Position numbers and translations under genes: made by a program. A DNA stretch of 64,000 bases, taken from NCBI RefSeq assembly GCF_002494345.1, contig NZ_NXNI01000001.1, positions 3,720,001 to 3,784,000 of the forward strand, in the 5' to 3' direction. This DNA comes from Natrinema ejinorense. GTDB taxonomy: Archaea; Halobacteriota; Halobacteria; Halobacteriales; Natrialbaceae. This document shows positions 55,216-63,262 of the stretch, one piece after another. The notes below the pieces were generated by a model. It saw only the letters and a list, made by a program, of their open reading frames with translations. It searched no databases and was not told where the DNA came from. The first letter of the stretch is position 1, and each line of letters opens with the position of its first letter.

Positions 55216-56409
55216 TCAGTCCTCGCTTTCGTCGCCCTCGACGTCCTCGTCCGCGACGACCTCGCGGAACCCGTCGAGGATGACCTGCTTCGTCACCGCG
55301 CCGCGGGTCGTCCAGTGGTTCGCGTAGTCGAGCATGTCGTCGTAGATGTCGGGTTTACAACCCGCGGCTTTCGGGTGGCCGCCGCCGTTGACCTTCCCCG
55401 CGACCTCGTGGCACCGTTCGAACGCGTCGGTGCCCCGAATCGAGGCCGAGCCGGCAGGTTTGACGATGACCGACGCGTCGGCACCTTGCTCGCGCATCGC
55501 TTCGGCGACCTCGTTTTGCGAACAACGACCGTAGGTGATACCGACCGTGTAGCCGCCGATCTCGCGCAGTTCCGCCCGGCCGACCGCCTGCTCGATGAGC
55601 GCCTCCTTCTCGACGCGGCGCTCGGCGATGTAGTCGGTGACCCACTCGGGGAGGTCGACGCCGTACTCGCGGACGACCTCGACGTACTCCGCGGGGTCGG
55701 TCCAGTAGGCGTAGTCCGCTAGATCGTCGCTGCGGGGATCCTCCCGGAGCCAGAGGTCGTGATCCCGCGTCACCGCCGCGAGTTCCTCGTACATGGGTCC
55801 AAACTCGTACTCGAGCGAGCGGTAGACGACGTCGGCGCTGCACTCCTCCTCGGAGTCGCCGACGACGAGGTCGACGCCCGCGTCGCGAACCGCCGCCGCG
55901 ACGTCGTCGCCCCACTGGTGGTGATCGTACCAGGCGATCCCGTCGGCGGTCGCGAGCGCCGCGTCGAGTTCGTCCTCGACGTACTCGTAGCGGTCCGGCG
56001 CGAGGTCGCAGACGAAGACGTCGATTCCCGCGTCGCCGTACTCGGCGACGCGGGCCAGCGCGTCCTCAACGTCGTGGGGACTCGCGGGAACGAGCGCGAC
56101 GTTGTGTGGCGTCGGCTCGGGCTCTTCGAGGGGTTCGTCGCCCTCGTCCGGGCCGGCGGCTGGCTCCTCGTCGTTGGGCTCCGGGACGTTCTGGACGTCG
56201 TCGTAGGCCGCTCGAATCAGCGCGACGCAGGCCAGGCCGTCGGCGTCGGGATCCGCGATGACCGCGGCCTCGGCACCCTCGAGTGCGGCTTCGGTCTGCT
56301 GGTCCTCGAGGTCCTCCTCGAGCGTATCGGGAAGGAAGAAGCCGGTCCCCGGCAGCACTGACTTCCGAGCGAGCGACAGCTCGTCGCTCCGGATGAGTTC
56401 GTCGTACAT
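55216..56409 (-). CDS. DHH/RecJ-like phosphoesterase
   Basis: 397 residues. The DHH family hydrolyses phosphodiester bonds in DNA, oligonucleotides or cyclic dinucleotides with Mn. ADPDADGLACVALIRAAYDD holds motif I, CDLAPDRYEYVEDEL motif II and GIAWYDHHQWGDDVA the DHH motif; the C-terminal DHHA1 domain ends in VNGGGHPKAAGCKPDIYDD. Insertion with PEPNDEEPAAGPDEGDEP is acidic and low complexity. The start is the ATG of MYDELIRSDEL; 34 upstream codons show no likeness. Several archaeal relatives (GAN) act with the replisome or as RecJ; assignment open. Confidence 0.9.
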   Translation of the reverse strand: MYDELIRSDELSLARKSVLPGTGFFLPDTLEEDLEDQQTEAALEGAEAAVIADPDADGLACVALIRAAYDDVQNVPEPNDEEPAAGPDEGDEPLEEPEPTPHNVALVPASPHDVEDALARVAEYGDAGIDVFVCDLAPDRYEYVEDELDAALATADGIAWYDHHQWGDDVAAAVRDAGVDLVVGDSEEECSADVVYRSLEYEFGPMYEELAAVTRDHDLWLREDPRSDDLADYAYWTDPAEYVEVVREYGVDLPEWVTDYIAERRVEKEALIEQAVGRAELREIGGYTVGITYGRCSQNEVAEAMREQGADASVIVKPAGSASIRGTDAFERCHEVAGKVNGGGHPKAAGCKPDIYDDMLDYANHWTTRGAVTKQVILDGFREVVADEDVEGDESED

Positions 56410-56473
56410 GGTACGTGCTGGGTGACCGGCGGGGAAGTAATCGCCGGTATCGCGAGCCGATCGCGACCGGCGG

Positions 56474-56559
56474 TCGTACGGACTCCTGTCCGTCAGCGAC
56501 GGCGTCCCCACGAACCGCCCCGTGGTTGCGCCGACACGTCGGTACAGGGGACCGTCTCA
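56474..56559. repeat. 86-bp hairpin repeat, family B, copy 3
   Basis: TACGGACTCCTGTCCGTCAG and GGTACAGGGGACCGTCTCA pair as outer arms; the inner stem uses GGCGTCCCCAC/GTGGTTGCGCC. Reversed, it begins TGAGACGGTCCCC, with TGA being the stop of the USP gene at 56557. Confidence 0.7.
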
Positions 56560-57018
56560 GGCGTCGGCAGCGACCGCGTCCTCGCCGTCGCCTGCAGTCT
56601 CGAGTTGCCGGACCGTCAGGACGGGGACGGGCGACGTGCGGACGATCCGTTCGGCGACGCTGCCGAGCAGGAGCCGGTTCTCGCCGTGGCGGCCCCGGGT
56701 CCCGGTCGCGACGACATCGGCGTCGACCTCGCGGGCGTACTCACAGATTTCGACGGCGGGTCGGCCTTCGCGGGTCGCAGTCGTCACGTCCCCGTCCGCC
56801 CGTTCCGCGACGGTAGCCAGCGCGGCGTCGGCGGTCGTCTCGAGGGCGGTGCGGAGTTCGTCCCGGAGCTGCTGGGGTGAGGCGTCGACCTCGCTGGCGT
56901 CGATCACCGAGAGCGCGTGGACCTCGGCGTCGAACCGGGCGGCGAGATCGAGCGCGACGTCGACGGCCCGTTTCACGCTGTCGGACCCGTCGGTAGCAAC
57001 GACGACCGTATCGAACAT
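56557..57018 (-). CDS. Universal stress protein (UspA family)
   Basis: 153 residues. MFDTVVVATDGSDSVKRAVD has the DGS loop; VHALSVIDASEVDA the second strand; ADVVATGTRGRHGENRLLLG with GSVAERIVRTSPVPVLTV forms the ATP-binding GxGx-G(S) stretch. It belongs to the ATP-binding UspA type and probably acts as a stress-related nucleotide sensor. Stop TGA is the terminus of a family B repeat. It lies divergent from a second USP, with 114 bp between, so both share a promoter region. Confidence 0.93.
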   Translation of the reverse strand: MFDTVVVATDGSDSVKRAVDVALDLAARFDAEVHALSVIDASEVDASPQQLRDELRTALETTADAALATVAERADGDVTTATREGRPAVEICEYAREVDADVVATGTRGRHGENRLLLGSVAERIVRTSPVPVLTVRQLETAGDGEDAVAADA

Positions 57019-57132
57019 GGCAGTGGATTGCGCGTGCGGTCGCTTATACTGTTCTGTTCGGAAGCGGAGCGAACGGGTCTCCACTCGCGCCGGGAAGGGG
57101 GCTTTTTTGTCACGGGCCACCCACTGCCGCGT

Positions 57133-57591
57133 ATGGACGCCAGCGAGCCGTTTACCGTCGACACCGTCCTCGCACCGGTCGACGGAAGCGACGAGTCCGC
57201 CACCGCCGTCGAATACGCCGTCGCCGTCGCCGACCGCTACGACGCCTCCGTGCACGCGCTTTTCGTTCTCGGGCGTGGCGTCGTACGCGGGTTAGACGCC
57301 GGCATGGTCGACGAAACCGCCATCGCCGAGAACACACAGGACTTTTTCGACGACATCGGCAAGATCGCCGCCGATGCGGGCGTCTCGCTCACCACTTCCG
57401 TCGACGACGGCTTCTCGCAGACGCGGAAGACGCGCCACCCCGGCAACGTCGTCCTCGACACTGCCGACGAGATCGACGCCGACTTCATCGTCCTCCCCAG
57501 GGAACCCGTCACTCGAGCCGAAGCGGAGGTCCTCGAGAAGGCCGCCGAGTACGTCCTCTCGTACGCGAGTCAGCCCGTGCTGTCGGTCTGA
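57133..57591 (+). CDS. Universal stress protein (UspA family)
   Basis: 152 residues. VDTVLAPVDGSDESATAVEY, YDASVHALFVLGRGVVRGLD, ADFIVLPREPVTRAEAEVLE and AAEYVLSYASQPVLSV follow the Usp fold, but the GxGxxG nucleotide loop seen in the neighbour is replaced by PREPVTRAE, so ATP binding is doubtful. It starts near a divergent Usp gene. Its function may be regulatory through dimerisation. Confidence 0.9.
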   Translation: MDASEPFTVDTVLAPVDGSDESATAVEYAVAVADRYDASVHALFVLGRGVVRGLDAGMVDETAIAENTQDFFDDIGKIAADAGVSLTTSVDDGFSQTRKTRHPGNVVLDTADEIDADFIVLPREPVTRAEAEVLEKAAEYVLSYASQPVLSV

Positions 57592-57613
57592 TCGCTCAGC
57601 GAGTCCCGCCGTC

Positions 57614-58186
57614 TCACCCCGTCCCGAGTCGAATCGCCATCTCCTGTTCGAAGCTTTCGGTCCCGGTCGATTCGAAGCCGACCCGTTCGTAGAGGGCGAT
57701 CGCGGGGTTGTTCCAGCGTTCGACGGTCAGCCACACCCGCCTGATCCCGAGCTCGGCAGCGTGGCCCAGCAGGTTCTCGAGCAGCGTCGTCCCGATACCG
57801 GCCTGCTGGTAGGCCTGGAGGACGAAGATCGCGAGCTCCCACTCGATGTCCGCGTCGTGGCCGATCGCGGACGGATCGTCGGTGTCGGGAACGAGCATCG
57901 CGTGGGCGACCACGTCGCCGTCGTGGCGGGCGACGACGTTGATGCTGTCGTCGCCGATCGTCTCGAGCCAGTTGCGGATGCGCTCCTCGCCGGTCGGCGG
58001 AATTCCCTGTGCGCGGTCGGTCGGATCGAACTCGGTGTACATCTCGACGACGTCTCCGAGCGTCTCGTCGGTGAACGCCGACGGCGCTTGGATCTCGATC
58101 GATCGCCCCTCTCGATCCTCGATCGTCGTCGGCGGTGCGGGGAACGGACCGGACGGTTCGTCGGGATACTGACGCGATCCAGCCAT
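57614..58186 (-). CDS. GNAT-family N-acetyltransferase
   Basis: 190 residues. The GNAT acetyl-CoA fold: VVEMYTEFDPTDRAQGIPPT, INVVARHDGDVVAHAMLVP, ELAIFVLQAYQQAGIGTTLL (pyrophosphate loop Q-x-x-G-I/A-G) and LTVERWNNPAIALYERVGFE. Acetylation substrate is not predictable; RimI-like and small-molecule enzymes share this layout. It begins 2 bp after the stop of the Usp gene (58189-58560) and is the second gene of that transcript. Confidence 0.92.
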   Translation of the reverse strand: MAGSRQYPDEPSGPFPAPPTTIEDREGRSIEIQAPSAFTDETLGDVVEMYTEFDPTDRAQGIPPTGEERIRNWLETIGDDSINVVARHDGDVVAHAMLVPDTDDPSAIGHDADIEWELAIFVLQAYQQAGIGTTLLENLLGHAAELGIRRVWLTVERWNNPAIALYERVGFESTGTESFEQEMAIRLGTG

Positions 58187-58188
58187 CG

Positions 58189-58560
58189 TTATCGCACCAG
58201 CTTGACCGTCGTCGGTGCGTTCAACAGGACGAACTCGGTGATCGGGCCGAGCTGAATCTTCCCCATCGGGCTCAGGGTACCGCCGCCGATCACCAGCTGG
58301 TCGAACTCGCCTTGCTCGGCGTAATTGACCAGCGCGCTTCCGGGATCTCCCTCGAGTTTCTCGACCTCGACGTCGGTAATGTCTGCCTCCTCGAGCCGAT
58401 CGAGGGCCTGTTGATACATCGCTTCCTGTGAGCGCTTCGACTCCGGCTTGTCGACGACGACGATGGTAAGCTCGTCACCGACCTCGCGCGTCCGCTCGAT
58501 GGTCCGTCGGAGCGTCTTCACCGACTCGTCGCTGCCGCCCAGACCCAGCAACACGTTCAT
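58189..58560 (-). CDS. Short universal stress protein
   Basis: 123 residues from MNVLLGLGGSDESVKTLRRT. GDELTIVVVDKPESKRSQEA, ITDVEVEKLEGDPGSALVNY and FDQLVIGGGTLSPMGKIQLG, GPITEFVLLNAPTTVKLVR complete the Usp fold with the glycine loop GGGTLSPMGKIQLG. It is shorter than usual but keeps both halves. The start is the ATG of MNVLLG, with the first 31 in-frame residues upstream not matching the family. The GNAT gene follows after 2 bp. Confidence 0.9.
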   Translation of the reverse strand: MNVLLGLGGSDESVKTLRRTIERTREVGDELTIVVVDKPESKRSQEAMYQQALDRLEEADITDVEVEKLEGDPGSALVNYAEQGEFDQLVIGGGTLSPMGKIQLGPITEFVLLNAPTTVKLVR

Positions 58561-58704
58561 ACCCGTGACTGTGAGCCGATACACGAAAACGGTTGTGCCG
58601 ATTTCCGGGTTCGAACCCCCGTTTCCGTCCCCGCGGGTGGAACGCAATTGCATACGTTGCGCGTGACGACGCTGTTAAGAACGTGTAGTGAATAGGTCCA
58701 CGGA

Positions 58705-60135
58705 ATGAGTGATGCGGCGCTCGATGTCGTGGAGTTTCTGCTCACGACGAGCGTGTATTCGGACGACCGGACGCTAGACGAGAACGATCTCCCGCCGGCG
58801 TTCCGCCGGGTCTACTGGACCGGTGGCGTCGACGACGAAAGCGGAGGCGATGACGAGAGCGGCGGGAGTTCCCGCAAACCCGCCGGAATCAGTCGCCCGC
58901 TGTCGGTCACGACCACGACCGCGCGGGAGGCAACCGGCGTCGACCGCCCGTGGGAGGCCGTCGCCGATTTGATGTTCACCGAGCGCGACGAGTTCTCGGG
59001 CACGATCACCCTCGCCCAGCAAGACATGGCCGAGGAGTGGTTCGCCGAGCGCGTCGACGAGGACCGACTGCTCGAGAACCCGACGCTGGCGAAACACTTC
59101 GCGACCCACGAGGCCTACGAGTTCGACGTCTCCCACGAGGAGGCCCGCGAGCGCAACCGGCCGATTCAGGCCGACCGCGTCTGGATCGACGGCCTGCTCA
59201 ACGAGTACTTCGACGAGGAGGACGACGAGGAGATGCTCGACCTCGTGGAAGTCCGCGCGCCCGAGGAGGTCGATATGTCTCTCGACGACCTCGTGCTCAC
59301 GGAGGACCAGCAAAACGAACTCAACAAGATCTCGAAGGCGATCGAACACCGGGATTATCTCGCCGATATCGGCCTGCGAGAGATCGGGAAACTGCTGTTC
59401 GTCGGCCCGCCGGGAACCGGGAAGACGTCCACGGCACAGGCGCTGGCACAGGACATGGACCTCCCCTTCGTCGAGGTCAAACTCTCGATGATCACGAGCC
59501 AGTACCTGGGCGAAACGGCGAAGAACGTCGACAAGACGTTCGAAGTCGCGAAGCGACTGTCGCCCTGTATCCTCTTTATCGACGAGTTCGACTTCGTCGC
59601 CAAGACCCGTCGGAGCGACGAACACGCCGCGCTCAAGCGTGCGGTCAATACCCTCCTCAAGAGCATCGACAACATCTCGCTCATCGAGGACGACGTCTTG
59701 CTCATCGGGGCGACCAACCACCCCGACCAGCTAGACGACGCTGCCTGGCGGCGCTTCGACGAGATCATCAACTTCCCCAAACCCGACCACGGCATGCGGG
59801 CGGACATCCTCGGGCTCATCACGCGGACGATGGATATCGACGAGTTCGACCCACAGCTCATCGCCGAGGTCACCGAGGGACTGACCGGCAGCGACCTTCG
59901 GATGGTGCTTCGGGAAGCAGTGCTCGAGGCCTTAACCGAGGATCGGACGACGCTCACCCAGGAGGACCTCCTCGATGCCGTCGAGGAGTTCGAGGAGCGG
60001 GATACGCTGAAGAACATGGACATGATGGGGGGCGACCACGACGCGCTCGTCGCCGGCGGCGACCTCGACAAGGCCAGCGACGGCGGTCACTCCCACGATC
60101 ACGACCACGACCACGACCACGACCACGATCACTGA
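58705..60135 (+). CDS. AAA-family ATPase with His-Asp C-terminal tail
   Basis: 476 residues. The N-terminal 190 residues are a haloarchaea-specific domain (DVVEFLLTTSVYSDD, PWEAVADLMFTERDEFSGTI, LLNEYFDEEDDEEMLDLV). The AAA domain (about 225-430) has Walker A GPPGTGKTS at 234-242, Walker B CILFIDEFDFVAK at 288-300, sensor ATNHPDQLDDAAWRRFDEII and a C-terminal helical lid. The tail is Gly-His then eight His-Asp alternations, which would bind divalent metal. The cellular target is unknown; similar CDC48-like single-domain ATPases unfold or remodel proteins. It ends at the start of a family B repeat. Confidence 0.88.
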   Translation: MSDAALDVVEFLLTTSVYSDDRTLDENDLPPAFRRVYWTGGVDDESGGDDESGGSSRKPAGISRPLSVTTTTAREATGVDRPWEAVADLMFTERDEFSGTITLAQQDMAEEWFAERVDEDRLLENPTLAKHFATHEAYEFDVSHEEARERNRPIQADRVWIDGLLNEYFDEEDDEEMLDLVEVRAPEEVDMSLDDLVLTEDQQNELNKISKAIEHRDYLADIGLREIGKLLFVGPPGTGKTSTAQALAQDMDLPFVEVKLSMITSQYLGETAKNVDKTFEVAKRLSPCILFIDEFDFVAKTRRSDEHAALKRAVNTLLKSIDNISLIEDDVLLIGATNHPDQLDDAAWRRFDEIINFPKPDHGMRADILGLITRTMDIDEFDPQLIAEVTEGLTGSDLRMVLREAVLEALTEDRTTLTQEDLLDAVEEFEERDTLKNMDMMGGDHDALVAGGDLDKASDGGHSHDHDHDHDHDHDH

Positions 60136-60217
60136 TACGGTCGCCTGTCCGTCAGTGCCGCTGGGACCGGGACCGCCCTGCAGTCCCACCGGGAGAGCGG
60201 GACAGCAAACCGTATGA
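60133..60217. repeat. 86-bp hairpin repeat, family B, copy 4
   Basis: The left end begins at the TGA of the AAA ATPase: TGATACGGTCGCCTGTCC. Right arm GGGACAGCAAACCGTATGA. Inner stem GCTGGGACC/AGTCCCACC. In this copy the stop-codon end is the other terminus of the repeat compared with the rest. Confidence 0.72.
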
Positions 60218-60289
60218 ACCGTTCGACGAGGGACCACGTCTCGTCCGTCCGACAGCATCCTTTTCCACCCGCCGCCCGTTGCGGAACGT

Positions 60290-60685
60290 ATGCCAGACGA
60301 CCGGAACGTGTACGGCACCGAACTCGAGCCCTGCAGCACCGACCCACCCACGGGCTATCTGCGGGACGGCTGCTGTCGCCGGGTCGAGTCCGATCGGGGC
60401 CGACACGAACTCTGTGCCGTGATGACCGAGGAGTTTTTGCGGTTCAGCCGAGCGCAGGGCAACGATCTCACTACACCCAGACCGGAGTTCGAGTTCCCGG
60501 GTCTCGAGCCCGGCGACCGGTGGTGTCTCTGTCTCCCTCGGTGGGTGGAAGCGGCGGAGGCCGACTGCGCGCCGCCGGTCGTCCTCGAGGCGACTCACGA
60601 GGCGGTCTTACGCGACGTCGAGCCGGATCTCCTTCGGGAGCACGAGTACGACGGGCGCGTCGCCGAGGATTCCGAGACGGAATAG
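60290..60685 (+). CDS. DUF2237 family protein
   Basis: 131 residues. NVYGTELEPCSTDPPTGYLR and DGCCRRVESDRGRHELCAVM with TEEFLRFSRAQGNDLTTPRP are diagnostic; LEPGDRWCLCLPRWVEAA follows. Six conserved cysteines. The family is widespread in bacteria and archaea and without known role. The final VLEATHEAVLRDVEPDLLRE helix is typical. The ATG lies 73 bp after the family B repeat; promoter not identified. It reads towards a nucleotidyltransferase-like gene. Confidence 0.93.
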   Translation: MPDDRNVYGTELEPCSTDPPTGYLRDGCCRRVESDRGRHELCAVMTEEFLRFSRAQGNDLTTPRPEFEFPGLEPGDRWCLCLPRWVEAAEADCAPPVVLEATHEAVLRDVEPDLLREHEYDGRVAEDSETE

Positions 60686-60741
60686 GGACCGACACAGTCC
60701 GCGGGGAATACCCTTTATGCGACGGCTGTCAATCACCCCGT

Positions 60742-61071
60742 ATGAGCGAAAGCACACCAGGGGGGAACGCGGCGGATGCGTTCGCCAGCCGGGCGCGGAC
60801 CGAACACGGCGAGTCGATCCGGGAACTCGTCGTCTTCGGCGACGCCGTTCGGGGTGACGACCGCGGCGTGCACGCGTCCATGGAGGTATTGCTCGTCCTC
60901 GAGGAGGACGACGAGGAGATCGAGCGACGGCTCGAGGCACTCGCCGAGACCGTCGGGCTCGAGCACGGCGTCGTCTTCTCGGTCCACGTCCTCCCCGCCG
61001 ATCGGTTCGAATCGCAATCGGACCACCCGTTCATCCGAACGGCACTCGAGGAAGGGCACTCGTATGTGTAG
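60742..61071 (+). CDS. Degenerate minimal nucleotidyltransferase-like protein
   Basis: 109 residues. RELVVFGDAVRGDDRGVHAS and MEVLLVLEEDDEEIERRLEA look like the minimal nucleotidyltransferase (MNT) fold, GSxARG...SDVDLLV, but the catalytic Asp pair (DxD) is not kept and reads SME here, and GS has become GD. VFSVHVLPADRFESQSDHPF and IRTALEEGHSYV complete the usual C-terminal end. No HEPN partner follows. Probably inactive or diverged. The ATG lies 56 bp after DUF2237. Confidence 0.72.
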   Translation: MSESTPGGNAADAFASRARTEHGESIRELVVFGDAVRGDDRGVHASMEVLLVLEEDDEEIERRLEALAETVGLEHGVVFSVHVLPADRFESQSDHPFIRTALEEGHSYV

Positions 61072-61152
61072 GCGGCGACGAGTCGGCGGTTCGGGGTCCC
61101 GGCGATCGCTCGCTCTTCGCTCCCCGACCGCTCTCGGAGGGGCGACGTAAGG

Positions 61153-61977
61153 ATGCGGGTGAGCCTACTCGGGACCGGCGACACGACGGGGACGCCGACC
61201 GTCGGCTGCGACTGTGACACCTGTACCGCCGCACGCGAGCGCGGCGTCGAGCGCACGCGGTTCTCGGTCCACGTCGAGAACGAGCGGACCGAGGAGTCGC
61301 TGTTGATCGACTTCAGTCCCGATTTCCGGTACCAGTTCCTCCGCGACGAGGTCCCGTTGCCCGACGCAGCCGTCATCACGCACGTCCACTTCGATCACCT
61401 CGACGGCCTGGGCAACGTCTTTCGCGTGCTCGATTCCCTCGAGGTCTACGCGGCCGACGAGACCGATCCTCAGACGGGAAAGAGCGTCGCGGGGACGGTC
61501 CGTGACGATTATCACTATCTCGACCCACTCACCGTCGTTCCGACGACGCCACTGGAGACGGTCCGGATCTGCGGGCTCGACGTGACGCTGGTGCCCGTCG
61601 ACCACCCGCCGCTGGTCTGTTACGGACTCGCTGTCGAGGATCCGGTGACGGGCGCGAAACTGTCGCTCACGGGCGATACGAGCTACGACGTTCCCGAGGA
61701 GTCCCGCGCGGTGCTGGCCGACGCGGATCTCCTGCTTGCGGACGGAATCGTCCCGGCGAGCCTCTGCGAGTATCACCCCCTCGGCGGCCGCCACGAGGAC
61801 GCCGACGGCGTCCCCCGGACGTTCGGTACGAAACACATGACTCGAGAGGGCGCGCTCGGGCTGGCAGCGGAACTGAACGCCGAGCAGACGCGGCTGGTTC
61901 ATCTCGCACACTTTTACCCTGCCGACGAGGCGTTCGAGGAGCCACTGGCGATCGACGGCGAGCAGTACGTGCTATAG
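61153..61977 (+). CDS. PhnP-like metallo-beta-lactamase phosphodiesterase
   Basis: 274 residues. The start MRVSLLGTGDTTGTPTVGCD followed by CDTCTAARERG is the PhnP-type zinc-site motif, and the metallo-beta-lactamase motif is THVHFDHLDG. Other ligands sit in LTGDTSYDVPEE and GTKHMTREGALGLAAEL, LVHLAHF. PhnP opens 1,2-cyclic phosphates in the C-P lyase path and tRNase-type relatives; no other phn gene is near. Two bases of good spacing do not show an operon; the family B repeat lies 40 bp downstream. Confidence 0.9.
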   Translation: MRVSLLGTGDTTGTPTVGCDCDTCTAARERGVERTRFSVHVENERTEESLLIDFSPDFRYQFLRDEVPLPDAAVITHVHFDHLDGLGNVFRVLDSLEVYAADETDPQTGKSVAGTVRDDYHYLDPLTVVPTTPLETVRICGLDVTLVPVDHPPLVCYGLAVEDPVTGAKLSLTGDTSYDVPEESRAVLADADLLLADGIVPASLCEYHPLGGRHEDADGVPRTFGTKHMTREGALGLAAELNAEQTRLVHLAHFYPADEAFEEPLAIDGEQYVL

Positions 61978-62016
61978 ATTCACGGTTTCCGTTCGAGCGG
62001 TCGAGATTGGCGGCGC

Positions 62017-62101
62017 TCGTACGGTCTACTGTCCGTCAGTGCCGGTGGGACCGGGACCGTACTGTGGTCCCACCGGGCAATCGGGACGGCAAACCGTCTC
62101 A
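62017..62101. repeat. 86-bp hairpin repeat, family B, copy 5
   Basis: TACGGTCTACTGTCCGTCAG and GGGACGGCAAACCGTCTCA form the outer arms. The inner stem GGTGGGACC/GGTCCCACC is perfect over nine pairs. Reversed it begins TGAGACGGTTTGCCG, with TGA being the stop of the DUF5787 gene. It separates convergent genes. Confidence 0.78.
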
Positions 62102-63103
62102 GCCGAACCGATCGAGTCCCGACTGTCGTCGCCGCTTTCCGCTCGGCTCGGCCTCCCACGCGGTTCGGCGATCGCGCTCGGCCTCGAGGTCGACTCGAGA
62201 CTCGGACGCCGACGTCGGTTGGTATCCCGGACACGAGGACCCACACTCCGAGCCGGCGTCGACCACTCGGGCCTTCCACTCGCAGTAGGGAAGCGTCGCA
62301 CCGCTGGCGTCGTCCGGGCGGCAGGCCATACAGGCGGGGACGTCGTACGTTCGCCACCCCTTGCCGTAGGCCCGTTCGGCGATCCGTCGGCGGGTGCGAG
62401 CCTTCGCCTCGGGGGAGACGACCTCGATTTCGGTGCGGCCGGGGTGGGACTCGAGTGGCTCGATGCCGGGCTCGTCGACGGCCAACGGCGTCGGCTCGCG
62501 GAGCACCTCGATCTCGAGGGAGCCGCCCGCGTCCGCCCCGTCGCGGTGAACTCGCCAGACGCCGACTGCGTCGGGGATCCGGTTCAGGTGGGCGCGCGTC
62601 ACGTAACTCTCGGTCGCGAGGACGACCTCGTCGACCAGTCCGAGACTGACGTCCGTTCGCAACTGGGCCTCGAGGTCCCCCGGGCGGCCGAGGTCGGGTT
62701 TGTTCTCGATCCCGAGGAGTCGGTCGTACCAGTCGGGGTAGCGGGCGACCTGTCGGACGTACTCGCGGCTCCTGGTCGTGGTCGCGCCGTGGTCGCGTTC
62801 GAAGAAGCCGATCTCGACGGCCCGCTCCGTCGCGCTGCGGGCGCGCTCGGGGTGGCAGTCGAAGGCGTCCTTCCAGTAGCGGGCCCGTCCGGTGCCGACG
62901 GCCGAATCGATGGCCGCGTCGGGGATCGACTCGCTCGTGATCGCGACGCGGTCGGCGAATTCGGGGCCGGGTTCGACGCGGATGACATCGAGGATCCGCC
63001 CCCCTGGATCGGCGACGCTCCCGCCGAGTTGGCGCGCGACGATCCCCTCCTCGCGCTCCTCCAGGCGGGCGCACAGTTCGAGTTCGAACGCGAACTCCGA
63101 CAC
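62099..63103 (-). CDS. DUF5787 family protein, candidate nuclease-like fold
   Basis: 334 residues from GTG. The N-terminus EFAFELELCARLEEREEGIV holds a conserved FExxxC helix. WYDRLLGIENKPDLGRPGDL contains E-N-K in a strand after a conserved Asp/Arg stretch, then LRTDVSLGLVDEVVLATESY, resembling the (D/E)xK motif and following QxxDxxxG helix of restriction-type nucleases; this is my inference. A C-terminal cluster CMACRPDD, PYCEWKARVV and ECGSSCPGYQ has at least five Cys. GTG start is set by the EFAFELELC motif. The ArsR-like gene is divergent. Confidence 0.75.
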   Translation of the reverse strand: MSEFAFELELCARLEEREEGIVARQLGGSVADPGGRILDVIRVEPGPEFADRVAITSESIPDAAIDSAVGTGRARYWKDAFDCHPERARSATERAVEIGFFERDHGATTTRSREYVRQVARYPDWYDRLLGIENKPDLGRPGDLEAQLRTDVSLGLVDEVVLATESYVTRAHLNRIPDAVGVWRVHRDGADAGGSLEIEVLREPTPLAVDEPGIEPLESHPGRTEIEVVSPEAKARTRRRIAERAYGKGWRTYDVPACMACRPDDASGATLPYCEWKARVVDAGSECGSSCPGYQPTSASESRVDLEAERDRRTAWEAEPSGKRRRQSGLDRFG

Positions 63104-63262
63104 GGTCGTGATGAGGGTCGGCGGCGAAATAAGTCGTCGGGTCCGGTCGTCCTCGAGACGACCGGCGGACGCGCGATATCGCGGGTGAACGCCGATCGTG
63201 AGCGACCGCCCGGGATCGGCTCGAGGGAAAAACACTATTCGCTGGCAGGAGTGGGAGAGACC

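Noticed and set aside
58603-58622. T-arm-like GGGTTCGAACCCC near a Usp gene
   Set aside because: No acceptor, D-arm or anticodon arm can be drawn around it, and it lies in the leader of a Usp gene.
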